Assembly (NCBI RefSeq): GCF_900102195.1
Contig: NZ_FNBE01000021.1
Coordinates: forward strand, 1 to 64,000
DNA from: Pseudonocardia oroxyli
Lineage (GTDB): Bacteria; Actinomycetota; Actinomycetes; Mycobacteriales; Pseudonocardiaceae
DNA: 64,000 nucleotides
Direction of reading: 5' to 3'
Shown here: positions 15,811 to 24,023 of the stretch, piece by piece
How the letters are laid out: each line of letters begins with the position of its first letter
Position numbering within the stretch: position 1 is the first letter of the stretch
Program-made: the position numbers and the translations under genes
The notes under the pieces: generated by a model
What the model was told of the DNA's origin: nothing
Seen by the model: the letters and a program-made list of their open reading frames with translations, nothing else
Database searches by the model: none

Positions 15811-16407
15811 CTACGATAATGTGGGCACGACAAGCGTGGAGAGTTGTCGCTCCCACTCCGCCATCAAGGCCGGATAGAGCGATTCATTTACTCGCACAGA
15901 AGCAATGTTTACAGCGACGTTCTTCGTGATGACTGTCGCGATCGGTTTTCCGTTGATCTTATCGGTGCAGACAATGCCTGTTCCGTCATCGCGCGAAACC
16001 TCTTTGACGGTACCTGCAACGCATCCCAAGTTTTTCCTGTGCCGCACCTTGTCGCCAGCTGTCGCCGGGGGGCGAATTCGAGTGGTAAGAACGATTACAG
16101 CGGGCTGGCTATTGTCGTCAGGGAGAGTCCCCGATGGACTGTACGTACAGAGCAGCCCCTCGGTATCGGAAACTTGGGTGGACCCAGTCCATGGGATACC
16201 TGTGGCGCTTGACATCGCCGCTTCGTCGATGGCGCAGGCATTCAGTGAGGCACTTGTCGTGTCTGCAGTGGGAGGGGGAGACGACCGACTCGACGTCGCC
16301 TCATACTGAGAGCTGCTCCCCGGCGGAGATGAGCTGCATGCGGCCACGCTAACGAAGGCGAGCCCTACTATGAGCATGGCCTTCGCAAGACCGAGTTCTT
16401 TCGTCAT
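15811..16407 (-). CDS. Lipoprotein, DUF3558-like
   Basis: 198 residues from ATG 16407, which has AAGGA six bases upstream; ATG 16425 is the alternative. It has a type II signal peptide with lipobox SVAAC, then a Ser/Pro/Thr-rich linker. The beta-rich domain contains NACAIDEAAMSSATGIPW, LLCTYSP, LGCVAGTV and GIVCTDK: the Cys pattern typical of actinobacterial DUF3558-type surface lipoproteins. It lies 94 bp downstream of the second lipase gene on the same strand, mirroring the lipoprotein of the main operon. GC is visibly lower than in the rest of the window, a sign of transfer. Confidence 0.8.
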   Translation of the reverse strand: MTKELGLAKAMLIVGLAFVSVAACSSSPPGSSSQYEATSSRSSPPPTADTTSASLNACAIDEAAMSSATGIPWTGSTQVSDTEGLLCTYSPSGTLPDDNSQPAVIVLTTRIRPPATAGDKVRHRKNLGCVAGTVKEVSRDDGTGIVCTDKINGKPIATVITKNVAVNIASVRVNESLYPALMAEWERQLSTLVVPTLS

Positions 16408-16501
16408 TTGGGTCCTTACGGGCATTCCTGCTCATTTGAGTCGCCGTGATTTGCGACGCTCACTTGACCTGGATCCATAACCGGAAGACTTTCTTTTTTG
16501 G

Positions 16502-18565
16502 CTATGAACAGCCTTGCCTGGGCGCGGTCGGGTTCGGCCCACATGCATCGGTTGTTCCGTGGCTGTCCTGGTAGTAGGCGACGTCCTTTGGATGGTCGAA
16601 GCGGATGGACATAGCTGTGCCCGGGGAGGGGAGATTGATGCCATAGTCGCTTGAGTGGGTCATTACACTCCCCTCCGAGAACCACGTATTGGTGACACTT
16701 CCGGTGAATTCTGGATCGGAACCGCCGTTGAGCTTGAACTGGACGTTGTAGTAGCAGGGCTGTGGGCTTGCCGATTCGTTCGTGCAACCGCCCGCCGGCC
16801 CGTGGATCAGATACATCGCTGTGCCGGTGCCGTCACTGCCGAGCTGCAGCGTCCTGCCTCGACCGGACCAGGTCCCCGCTGGGTAGGAGCCCGCAGCCTG
16901 GGCGGGCGGGGTGTTCGGTGCGGTTGCGGTGGCGACGTAGTAGGCGGTTTGCACACCAATGGTGCTGAGTGGCCCGTCGGCGCTGCCTTTGCGCACAGTC
17001 CATGCGGCTTTTGAGGTGTCGATGTCGGGCTGGCCCTTCGTCCCCCAGAGGGCGACGAAGCCGGGGCCGTTGTCGCACGAGTACGTGCCGTAGGCGTTCG
17101 GGTCATCCGACCGCCCGGACCATGATCCGCCGTTTCGCAGTCGACAGTGCGAGCCGTCGACGAGCTCAAGTCCGAGCGGAGAGGGGTTCGGTCCGGCTTC
17201 GACCTCGAAGTTCGCTTTAGTCGCGGGGAAGCGGGTCAGGGTCCTCTCCCACGGGGAGGGTAGGCAAAGCACCGACCTTTGGCCGGGTTCGGACCAGCAG
17301 GCGTCCGCACCGGCAGCGGCGGGAGCGCAAACGTGGATCGCGTTGTTGACGGCGGCCGGTGAAGGGTATCCGCAGTCGACGGTCAGCGCCCCGTCAGTGA
17401 TTTTCCATCCCGCGGCGGCGCGGCCGGTGCTGTCGACCGGCTTGATGTTGACACGGCTCGTCGGAACGCTGGTGGTGGCGCGTGCGTTGCGCACGGCATC
17501 AGCGGCCAGATCGAGGACCCGTGGTTCGACCGGCATGCCCGATGTCGCGTGGTCGATCTCGGTGTGGAAGCAGGGTGTGAACGCGGTGTAGGCGGCAATC
17601 TCCAGTGTCGCGGCGCTCGGCCTGCCTGCGGCTAGGTCGTCGAGGGCCGCGCTGTCGAGGAGCACGTTCCCGAAGGTCGCCGTGGCGAGACCAAGCGGTG
17701 ACCGGCCGCCTACCACCTGAGCCATCAGGTAGTCCGTGTCGTAGGTGCATGGCACCGTGTTCAGGGTGGCCTTGACCCGTGGTGGCTTCGTGCCGGGAAC
17801 GGAGGTGAGGTAGCCGCTTGCGGAGTCGGCGGGGACGATGCCGTCGCCCCAGGCGGAGATCTCGGCGGACGGGCCGAGCTTTATGGGCCCCAGCCCGAAG
17901 AGGGTCCGCCTAATCGTGATTTGTGTGCCGATCTCGTCGATGGTGATGCCAGGCGGCATGTATGGAGGAACCTCACAGCCCTTGGGCTGGAAGCCGGGCG
18001 CCGCCAGGCACTCGCGGGCGGGCATCCCGTCGGGTTGGACGGGAACAGCGCGTTTCACCCAGCGTTCGACGAATGTGGCGAAACCGGTGTTTCCCCAGGG
18101 GCTCCCAAGGTGTGGCGTCGACAGCGTCACCAGCCCCGACATGGCGTCGGAGACCGGGGTCCCGTCGACGGTCGAGCTCAGGGTGGAAGCGAACCTGGAG
18201 GCTATCCCACCCATGGAATGTGCGACGACGACGACTTTCTGTCGCTGTCCGCCCTTCCTCCACGCGGAAACGATGTAGTCGGCCAGACACTGAGGGGTTC
18301 TACTGCTGGAATCGGGCCAGGTGGTGGCGCTCGGTCCCCAGTCGAACCGGAGGTAGGTGTACTGCCCGCGCGGCAGGCGCTGGTCAAGCCCGTTGGCGGT
18401 CCCGATCATGCCGTCCGAGTCCGACGTCCAGCCGTGGACCAGGACCACCGGAGTTCCGACGACGTCGGTCTGCACCGTGCAGCTCTCGGCGGCGTGAGCG
18501 GTTTCCGCGGTGGGTCCGACGAACAGGAGCAGGAGCACCGCGACAGCGGTCGCAAGCGCCTTCAT
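16502..18565 (-). CDS. Secreted alpha/beta-hydrolase lipase
   Basis: 687 residues. The signal peptide covers ~1-26 (ALATAVAVLLLLFVGPTAETAHA). The lipase domain, ~35-300, has VVLVHGWTSD (oxyanion region) and nucleophile elbow AHSMGG, close to those of the giant lipase at 3605, and a later ISAWGDGIVPADSA segment that may supply the acid. The C-terminal ~350 residues are Cys-rich and beta-rich with Gly/Ser/Pro linkers, possibly binding modules; I recognise no family there. The start ATG overlaps the stop of the small membrane protein gene upstream (ATGA). Substrate likely a lipid or ester outside the cell. Unlike the 3605 protein it has no vWA or SGNH domain and no C-terminal TM helix. Confidence 0.85.
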   Translation of the reverse strand: MKALATAVAVLLLLFVGPTAETAHAAESCTVQTDVVGTPVVLVHGWTSDSDGMIGTANGLDQRLPRGQYTYLRFDWGPSATTWPDSSSRTPQCLADYIVSAWRKGGQRQKVVVVAHSMGGIASRFASTLSSTVDGTPVSDAMSGLVTLSTPHLGSPWGNTGFATFVERWVKRAVPVQPDGMPARECLAAPGFQPKGCEVPPYMPPGITIDEIGTQITIRRTLFGLGPIKLGPSAEISAWGDGIVPADSASGYLTSVPGTKPPRVKATLNTVPCTYDTDYLMAQVVGGRSPLGLATATFGNVLLDSAALDDLAAGRPSAATLEIAAYTAFTPCFHTEIDHATSGMPVEPRVLDLAADAVRNARATTSVPTSRVNIKPVDSTGRAAAGWKITDGALTVDCGYPSPAAVNNAIHVCAPAAAGADACWSEPGQRSVLCLPSPWERTLTRFPATKANFEVEAGPNPSPLGLELVDGSHCRLRNGGSWSGRSDDPNAYGTYSCDNGPGFVALWGTKGQPDIDTSKAAWTVRKGSADGPLSTIGVQTAYYVATATAPNTPPAQAAGSYPAGTWSGRGRTLQLGSDGTGTAMYLIHGPAGGCTNESASPQPCYYNVQFKLNGGSDPEFTGSVTNTWFSEGSVMTHSSDYGINLPSPGTAMSIRFDHPKDVAYYQDSHGTTDACGPNPTAPRQGCS

Positions 18566-18966
18566 GGCACGGGTGCTGTCGAGACGATCTGCCATCCGAG
18601 TTCGCCGCCTCTTCGGATGTGGAGCAGCCACGACTTCCCACCCGCTGTCGCTCGGACGAGGGCGTCGGTGCCGTTGTCGTCGGACACCGAGCTCGGGTCG
18701 ATGGTCAGCGCGAGCGCAGCGACCTCACGAACGAAAGTCGGGTCCAACTCGTCTCCGTCGGCCAACGCCACCGCCTGGGAGGCCCGTTGGGGATCGCCCG
18801 AACCCAGCGCGTCCTGCAGCGCGGTGGCCTGCTGGGCGGTGAAGCTCGTTGTCTGCCCGACACCCGGTCCTCCGGTCGGCCCTGGACCAAATAAGAGAAA
18901 GAGGACCGCAGCTACAACCAGCACGCCGATAGCGGCGAGCCCCGAGACCAGCACTCGCCGAGACAT
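18562..18966 (-). CDS. Small membrane-anchored protein, putative lipase partner
   Basis: 134 residues: TM anchor at ~8-28 (GLAAIGVLVVAAVLFLLFG), a Gly/Pro spacer, a helical stretch (TAQQATALQDALGSGDPQRA), then a beta-rich end with LTIDPSSVSDD...ALVRATAGGK...GWQIVSTAPVP. This end aligns by eye with the 142-residue protein at 7009-7437 (shared T-DP, D, G, V, T, G, R, GW, V, P). Both are encoded directly upstream of a secreted AHSMGG lipase with an ATGA overlap. This repeated pairing is the main evidence for a joint function. Confidence 0.78.
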   Translation of the reverse strand: MSRRVLVSGLAAIGVLVVAAVLFLLFGPGPTGGPGVGQTTSFTAQQATALQDALGSGDPQRASQAVALADGDELDPTFVREVAALALTIDPSSVSDDNGTDALVRATAGGKSWLLHIRRGGELGWQIVSTAPVP

Positions 18967-19576
18967 GCCAGATCATTCGATCAGGCGGGGGTCCTCGTTA
19001 CGGCGGCAACGAGGGACACCGGAACCCGCACGATAATCAGGTCAGAGGATGCCCCACTTGCTGTCGTCGCGCACCGACCCACATCACCGGGCCGGTACCG
19101 CCATTCTCAGAGTCAGCCGAGGTCGTCCCACCCTGATCAGGCCATACTTGAGCGCGCACCGGAACAGAGCGCTCGCGGTCTCACAGTTCGACCTGCAGTG
19201 TCTCACTCGGACTCGTTTGAGGTAACCGTCCACTTCTTAGGCCTAGTCCCAAGCACCACTTCCTCCATCTCTTCTGAGCCGCAAGAGAACCAAACCCGCT
19301 GCGGCTCAATCTCTCGGGTCGAAAGGGACGAGCGCCCGCGATCGTCGTCAGCGAGGATTGACCCGTTCAGCGACGGCGGGGTGTAGTACTCGACTCCACG
19401 AGCGACAGCACGCACTGCAGCGACGGGGTGCTCGCTGCCCCCTTCTTCGCTACAAACCTCGCAGCTCACACGTTGATGCAGCGAATCCGGTTCTGCTCTC
19501 AGTCTCCATGGTGTGGACGACGACAGTCCGCCCGCCCTGGCCTAGTTTGCGCAGCTCCCCTCAAGTAGGACCGTGA
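18967..19576. other. 610-bp stretch downstream of integrase
   Basis: No gene I can firmly support. The minus-strand frame 19203-19469 (88 codons, GTG start, Cys near the N-terminus, ending in RPKKWTVTSNESE) has protein-like composition and might be a small island gene, but has no recognisable family. The DNA is AT-richer than the chromosome to the right. Confidence 0.3.
19203..19469 (-). CDS. Possible small protein, unsupported by family
   Basis: 88 codons from GTG 19469. Two Cys near the N-terminus (MSCEVCSEE) and a polar body (ILADDDRGRSSLSTREIEP, VWFSCGSEEMEEVVLG). It is on the integrase strand, 107 bp downstream of the integrase stop. No motif recognised and no strong ribosome site, so it may be a chance frame. 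Listed because the amino-acid composition is less Arg/Ala/Pro-skewed than typical shadow frames here. Confidence 0.28.
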   Translation of the reverse strand: MSCEVCSEEGGSEHPVAAVRAVARGVEYYTPPSLNGSILADDDRGRSSLSTREIEPQRVWFSCGSEEMEEVVLGTRPKKWTVTSNESE

Positions 19577-20842
19577 TCAACGATCCAGCCAGGCTGCATC
19601 CATTACCGCTGCGCCGGCTGCATGCAACTCACCTCGCGCAACATAGATATCAGTCAGGGTGCTGATCTTGGCGTGGCCGGTGAGGTCGGCCTTCTGACGG
19701 TCGGTGAGCATGCCCGAGTCGTGCCAGATCGTCGCGGCCGTCTTGCGGAACGTGTGGCTCGTGACCGGCCAGGTCATCCCGGCGGCCTGGCGGGCGTCGC
19801 GAATGTAGGTCGACATGTTGTTCGGGTCCTTCCAGCTCAAGCCGTTGCGGCCTGCGGCGGGGAAGACCGGGACCTCGGGACCGTCGACCGACCGCTGCTT
19901 GAGCATCTCGACGACGAACTGCGGAAGCGGGACGATCCGCAGCGACGACGCGGTCTTGCCGCTGTGGCGGTGCAGGCCCTGGCCGCGGTGACGCACGACG
20001 TTGCCGGTGATCGCGACGATAGGGACCGCCCGAATCTCCTCGCCCTCCACGACCGGGACGCCGTCGAGGTCGACGTCGCACCAGCGCACGGCCAGCGCCT
20101 CGCCGATGCGGACACCGGTGCCGAGCATGAAGGTCACGATGTCAGGGAGGTCTCGGCGGCGAGCGCTCGCCTGGGCGCGGGCCTCCTCCTTGTTGTCCGA
20201 CTTCCCGGCCATCCATGCCAGGAACCGGCGGCGTTCCTCGGCTGTGAGCGCGCGCGGCGGCTTCGAGCCGCCCTCGATAGGGTCCAGGTGGCGGACAGGG
20301 TTGTCGCGGAGCGCTTCGTGCTTCACCGCCAGGCGCAGGATCTGAGAGACGACCGTACGGACGGTCTTGCGGGACTGAGCGCCGTGCGTGGGCACCAAGC
20401 CCGCGAAGAAGGCATCGAGGCGTCCGACAGTGCACTCGCGGAGACGCCACTGCCCCATCCCCGGTAGGACCACCGAGTTCAGACGCTGTTTGTACGTGTC
20501 AGCCGTCGTTGCTGCACGGGTGCCCTCGGCGACCTGAGCATCGAGCTTGGCGAGCCACATCTCCGCGGCTCGAGCCACCGTGTCGGTCGGCCGGAGCGGC
20601 TGCGCCGGCGAACCCATCCGGAGCTTGATCTCGTCCTGGAGCGCACCGAGAGCCGCGGTCTTCGTCTTTCCAGTGCGCTTGACGCGGCGTGTGACACCGT
20701 CGAAGTCACGAAACCGAGCCACGGCTACGTAGACCTTGCGATCATCGCTCCACTTCGCCGACATGCTGCCGTGCGTGCCCATCATCAGCGGTGGTCGCGC
20801 CACGACGGCTCCTCGGGTTTCCGTCCCGTTTCCGTCCCACAT
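19577..20842 (-). CDS. Tyrosine recombinase/integrase
   Basis: Up to 421 residues; likely true starts are ATG 20785 or 20764, since the first ~25 residues are atypical. An N-terminal AP2-like arm-binding part (YVAVARFRDFDGVTRRVKRTGKTKTAA) precedes a SAM-like core-binding domain (~60-170) and the catalytic domain: Arg in GTGVRIGEAL, the box SHTFRKTAATI (His-x-x-Arg), GHAKIST and the nucleophile Tyr in LTDIYVARGEL. It catalyses site-specific integration and excision. The gene starts 66 bp from the 3' end of a tRNA gene, the probable attachment site. Confidence 0.92.
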   Translation of the reverse strand: MWDGNGTETRGAVVARPPLMMGTHGSMSAKWSDDRKVYVAVARFRDFDGVTRRVKRTGKTKTAALGALQDEIKLRMGSPAQPLRPTDTVARAAEMWLAKLDAQVAEGTRAATTADTYKQRLNSVVLPGMGQWRLRECTVGRLDAFFAGLVPTHGAQSRKTVRTVVSQILRLAVKHEALRDNPVRHLDPIEGGSKPPRALTAEERRRFLAWMAGKSDNKEEARAQASARRRDLPDIVTFMLGTGVRIGEALAVRWCDVDLDGVPVVEGEEIRAVPIVAITGNVVRHRGQGLHRHSGKTASSLRIVPLPQFVVEMLKQRSVDGPEVPVFPAAGRNGLSWKDPNNMSTYIRDARQAAGMTWPVTSHTFRKTAATIWHDSGMLTDRQKADLTGHAKISTLTDIYVARGELHAAGAAVMDAAWLDR

Positions 20843-20908
20843 GATCTTGCTTATGGGAACGCTTCAGGACGTACCATACCGCTGAGCTGCGACAATCTGG
20901 GCTCGCTG

Positions 20909-20983
20909 TGGGGCAGGTGGGGCTCGAACCCACGACCTGACGGATTATGAGTCCGCTGCTCTGACCAACTGAGCTACTGCCCC
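20909..20983 (-). tRNA. tRNA with CAU anticodon (Met or Ile2)
   Basis: A complete cloverleaf can be drawn: acceptor GGGGCAG pairing with CUGCCCC, D-arm GCUCAGUUGGUCAGAGC, anticodon stem GCGGA/UCCGU with loop CUCAUAA, T-arm GUGGG UUCGAGC CCCAC, discriminator A. CCA is not encoded. CAU can be elongator Met or Ile2 (lysidine-modified); I cannot separate them by eye. Its 3' end faces the integrase and is the likely attB/attL core. Confidence 0.93.
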
Positions 20984-21112
20984 CCTGCTCGCAGATTAGC
21001 GGGCCGGGTTTCGGGGGCCTTCCCTGGGCGGACGCTGAGAGTCTGCCCGGTTCGTCCGTTCGGCCGGTACGGTTCATGTCGTTGAACGTTGAATCGAGTC
21101 GGCGGGAGAGAG

Positions 21113-21799
21113 ATGAAGCTGCGGCAGCACTGGAAGGCCTACGTGATCGGGGTCGTCGCGCTGGTGGTGGTGCTGGCGGTCGGGGGGCCGTTCGTCTACA
21201 GCCGGTGGATCGCGCCGGAGGCCGCGGCGCCGCTGGCGGTGGGGTCGCCACAGGTCGCGGCGCCGACGGGTGAGCTGGCGAGCGCCTACACCGTGGGCGC
21301 GGGGTCGGAGGCCGGGTATCGGGTCGGGGAGCTGCTGGGTGGGCAGCGGGTCGACGCGGTCGGGCGCACGCCGGAGGTGAGCGGGACCGTCTCGCTGTCC
21401 GGCACCGCGGTCACGGCGGGCGAGGTCACGGTGCAGATGAGCACCGTGACCAGCGACCAGGGGCGTCGGGACGGCCAGTTCACCGGGAACATCATGGAGA
21501 CGGCGAGGTACCCGACGTCGACGTTCACCCTCACCGGCCCGATCGACCTGGGCGCGGACTTCGCGAACGGCGGGCAGGCCACGGTGACCGCCGCGGGCAC
21601 GCTCACGGTCAAGGACGTCACCCGTGAGGTGAGCTTCCCGCTGACCGCCGTGCGGGACGGCGCCGGCATCGACGTCTCCGGGTCGATCCCGGTGACGTTC
21701 ACCGACTTCGGGATCGAGCCGCCGAGCATCGGCGACTTCGTCCGCGTCGACCCGACCGGCCAGGTGGAGTTCCTGCTGGCGCTGACGCCTACGAGCTGA
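21113..21799 (+). CDS. Membrane-anchored YceI family protein
   Basis: 228 residues from ATG 21113 with GGGAGAGAG in front. One TM helix at ~8-28, then a YceI lipocalin-like domain (~65-228): SAYTVGAGSEAGYRVGELL, DGQFTGNIMETARYPTSTF, GTLTVKDVTREVSFPL and a final FGIEPPSIGDFVRVDPTGQVEFLL. YceI proteins bind polyisoprenoid-type lipids. It is the first chromosomal gene after the tRNA. The 3' end overlaps the convergent SRPBCC gene by 11 bp. Confidence 0.9.
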   Translation: MKLRQHWKAYVIGVVALVVVLAVGGPFVYSRWIAPEAAAPLAVGSPQVAAPTGELASAYTVGAGSEAGYRVGELLGGQRVDAVGRTPEVSGTVSLSGTAVTAGEVTVQMSTVTSDQGRRDGQFTGNIMETARYPTSTFTLTGPIDLGADFANGGQATVTAAGTLTVKDVTREVSFPLTAVRDGAGIDVSGSIPVTFTDFGIEPPSIGDFVRVDPTGQVEFLLALTPTS

Positions 21800-22229
21800 G
21801 CACCTTCCGCAGCCCGGCGATGCCACCGGCGTAGACGCCGTCGGCGAAGGTCTGGGTGAGCTCGGCGTGGCGCGCCACGTCCGCGTCGTACTCGCACCAC
21901 CACTCGACGAACGACTGGTCGGTGTCGGTGACGGGCGCGACCCGGATCGTCGAGACGTAGCGGGCCACGTCGAACGGGTTGGCGCCGGTGAAGGCGTAGG
22001 TGAGGGTGCGGTCGGCGTCGTCGAGGTGGATCAGCTTCTCGTCGAAGGGGTCCCCGCCGTCGGCGAGGACCAGCCGCCGCACGGCGCCGACCTGCCCGTC
22101 CACCCCCTCGACGAGCTCGCTGTGCCCGATCGCGGTCAGCCAGCCGGGCAGACCGTTGTAATCCCGCACCACCGCCCAGACCTTGTCGGCGGGCGCGGCG
22201 ACGACCCCACTGGCGTACGGACGCGGCAT
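21789..22229 (-). CDS. SRPBCC (START-like) family protein
   Basis: 146 residues from ATG 22229, with AAGGAG five bases upstream. It shows the polyketide cyclase/START pattern: APADKVWAVVRDYNGLPGWL, a middle strand VGAVRRLVLADG, DDADRTLTYAFTG, FVEWWCEYDAD and a long C-terminal helix ending GIAGLRKVL. It binds an unknown small hydrophobic ligand. It is convergent with yceI. Confidence 0.85.
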   Translation of the reverse strand: MPRPYASGVVAAPADKVWAVVRDYNGLPGWLTAIGHSELVEGVDGQVGAVRRLVLADGGDPFDEKLIHLDDADRTLTYAFTGANPFDVARYVSTIRVAPVTDTDQSFVEWWCEYDADVARHAELTQTFADGVYAGGIAGLRKVLSS

Positions 22230-22340
22230 GGTCACTCCTTCGTGACGACGTACTCGACGGCCCCGCTCGGCGCGACCAGGGCGTGGACGATTCCTACCCC
22301 AGCAGCGGCGAGGACGTCGACCGGCACCCTCGCCGGACGG

Positions 22341-22601
22341 TCAGTCCTCGCGGAAGCGGTACTCGCCGCCGTGCCCCGCGACCTCGTGGAGGTCGTAGTG
22401 GTGGACGATCTTGGGGCCGCCGTGCAGGTGGACGTGGCGGACCACGGCGGGGGGCTCCTGGCCCGCCGGGCGGGTGCGGACCCGACCGTCGAGCGGGCCG
22501 CCGACGAACCAGTAGGTGTCGGGGCCGTCGGGGGCGTCCGTGGCCGGTGGGGCCTGCGTGGCGACCCAGTCCGCCCAGTCCTCCTCGGTGGCTCCGGTCA
22601 T
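22341..22601 (-). CDS. Small hypothetical protein
   Basis: 86 residues from ATG 22601. It begins with an acidic helix (TEEDWADWVATQ) and has TYWFVGGPLDGRVRTR followed by a His-rich end (RHVHLHGGPKIVHHYDLHEVAGHGGEYRFRED). The composition is unlike shadow frames and the GGPLDG turn is seen in small actinobacterial proteins of unknown role. It has no strong ribosome site. The many His residues could bind metal. Confidence is moderate. Confidence 0.5.
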   Translation of the reverse strand: MTGATEEDWADWVATQAPPATDAPDGPDTYWFVGGPLDGRVRTRPAGQEPPAVVRHVHLHGGPKIVHHYDLHEVAGHGGEYRFRED

Positions 22602-22687
22602 CCGGCCACCGTACGGACGCGGAGCGTGGTCCGCACCGTCGCCGATCTCACCGTGATACGAGAGCCGTGACACGACCCGTGACACGA

Positions 22688-22725
22688 ACCGGCCCGCCGC
22701 CCGAGTTCGGGAACGGCGGGCCGGT
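22688..22725 (-). terminator. Hairpin terminator of the DoxX gene
   Basis: Perfect 12-bp inverted repeat ACCGGCCCGCCG / CGGCGGGCCGGT around a 14-base loop that can itself fold. It lies 25 bp after the stop of the DoxX gene and before the small gene at 22601. No clear U-run, as usual in actinobacteria. Confidence 0.65.
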
Positions 22726-22749
22726 CGGAGTCGCTCGGCCGGGCTCAGC

Positions 22750-23967
22750 TCAGGGCGCGACGACCTTGGCCGCGCGCTTGCGGGCGTCCCGGACGATGCC
22801 CTCGACGGCGGTCTCGGCGTCCGACGCGCGGGACGCGACGTCGCCACCGAACTTCGCGGCCTGCTCGGAGGCCTGCGCGGCCAGCGCGGACAGCTGGTCC
22901 ACGTAGCCCGGCGCCCGCTTGCGTGCCTTCTTCGCGGCCTTGCGGGCGGACTTCTCCCACTCCGCGCGCTTGCGGTCGGCGGCCTTCTCGAAGGCGGCCC
23001 GCTTGCGCGCGGCGCCCTCGGCCCACTCCTCGCCCTTCTTGTCGGCGAGCTTCTCCCACGCCTTGCCGCGCTTGTCGAGCTCCTTCTGCCAGGCGGCCGA
23101 CCGCTTGTCGACCTCCTTCTGGAGCGCGGCGCCGCGCTTCTCGGCCTTCTTCGCGGCCTTGGCGGCCCGCTTCGACAGGTCCTCCCCCACCGTCGCGGCC
23201 TGCTCCGACGCGGCGGCACCCCAGGTGGCGGCCTTGTCGGAGGCCACCGCGCCGAAGGCGGTCGCGGCCGCGCCGAGCTCGGCCGCCCGGTCCGAGGCGA
23301 CGGAGCCGAGCTCGGCGGCCTTGGCCTTCACGACCGGCGCCTTCGCGGCGAGGGTGTCCCCGAGCGCGGACGCCCGGTCGGCGAGCTGCGAGCCCGTCGA
23401 CGCGCTCGACCCGCCGAGCCCGGAGACCAGGCCGGACACCGAGTCCGTGGCGTGCGAGACGGAGTCCGACAGCGCCCCGGCCTGCGCCGAGATCGCCGCG
23501 GACGCCGCCTCGGCGGCCTTGCGGGAGCGCCAGGCCACCGACGGCTTCCCGTGGGTGTCCGCCGCCGCGATCATCAATCCGCCCAGCAGCGCCGTGTTCT
23601 TCAGGAAGTGGATCTGCTGGGCCTGCTTGGCCGCGGGGTCGGTCTCCTCCCAGAACCGGTGGCCGGCGAGGGTGGTGGGGATGAGGCTCGCGGCGAGTGC
23701 GCCGGAGGACAGGCGCGGGAACTTGCCCAGGGCCAGCAGGGTCCCCGCGGCGACCTTCACCGCACCGTCGATCTTGACCAGGGTCTCGTTGTCCGGCCGC
23801 TTCTCCAGCGGCGACGCCTCGACGGCCTTGTCGATCGCCGGAGCGGCGTAGTCGAGCACGGGCTTGGCGGCTTCGACATGCGCAGCGGGGTTGCGCAGCG
23901 AGTTGATTCCGCCGTAGATGAACAGGCCGGCCAGCATGGGCCGGGCCACGCGACGCAACAGAGGCAT
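22750..23967 (-). CDS. DoxX family membrane protein with long Lys/Ala-rich tail
   Basis: 405 residues from ATG 23967. Residues ~1-155 are a DoxX-type four-helix membrane domain (LLRRVARPMLAGLFIYGGINSL, LLALGKFPRLSSGALAASLIP, IHFLKNTALLGGLMIAAADT). The remaining ~250 residues are low-complexity and helical: first an Ala/Ser part with SDRAAELG-type repeats, then a strongly charged part (KKAEKRGAALQKEVDKRS, QKELDKRGKAWEKLADKKG, RKAAKKARKR), resembling apolipoprotein- or histone-H1-like tails. DoxX proteins are linked to redox control and thiosulfate oxidation; the tail could bind nucleic acid or polyphosphate or coat the membrane. Terminator at 22688-22725. Confidence 0.85.
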   Translation of the reverse strand: MPLLRRVARPMLAGLFIYGGINSLRNPAAHVEAAKPVLDYAAPAIDKAVEASPLEKRPDNETLVKIDGAVKVAAGTLLALGKFPRLSSGALAASLIPTTLAGHRFWEETDPAAKQAQQIHFLKNTALLGGLMIAAADTHGKPSVAWRSRKAAEAASAAISAQAGALSDSVSHATDSVSGLVSGLGGSSASTGSQLADRASALGDTLAAKAPVVKAKAAELGSVASDRAAELGAAATAFGAVASDKAATWGAAASEQAATVGEDLSKRAAKAAKKAEKRGAALQKEVDKRSAAWQKELDKRGKAWEKLADKKGEEWAEGAARKRAAFEKAADRKRAEWEKSARKAAKKARKRAPGYVDQLSALAAQASEQAAKFGGDVASRASDAETAVEGIVRDARKRAAKVVAP

Positions 23968-24023
23968 GGCGCGGCTTTCCCCGGAGCCCCCGCCGGCAAA
24001 CACGAGCCGGCAGGATTCGCCCT

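Larger units (their letters stand above)
1..20908. mobile_element. Putative tRNA-integrated genomic island (right part)
   Basis: A tyrosine recombinase gene ends the region on the right and lies 66 bp from the 3' end of a CAU-anticodon tRNA gene. The island side reads the integrase away from the tRNA, as in many actinobacterial integrative elements. DNA left of the tRNA is clearly less GC-rich than DNA to its right, most obviously at 15.3-19.6 kb. Gene content is accessory: lipases, lipoproteins, DUF5753/DUF397 and a private two-component system. The left end is not in the window, and I saw no second copy of the tRNA 3' sequence at 1-20 kb. No conjugation or phage genes are visible in this part, so the element type is unknown. 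Confidence 0.5.

Noticed and set aside
1-20000. A duplicated tRNA 3' end marking the left island border
   Set aside because: Not seen within the visible part; the border must be beyond the left edge or the repeat is too short to find by eye.
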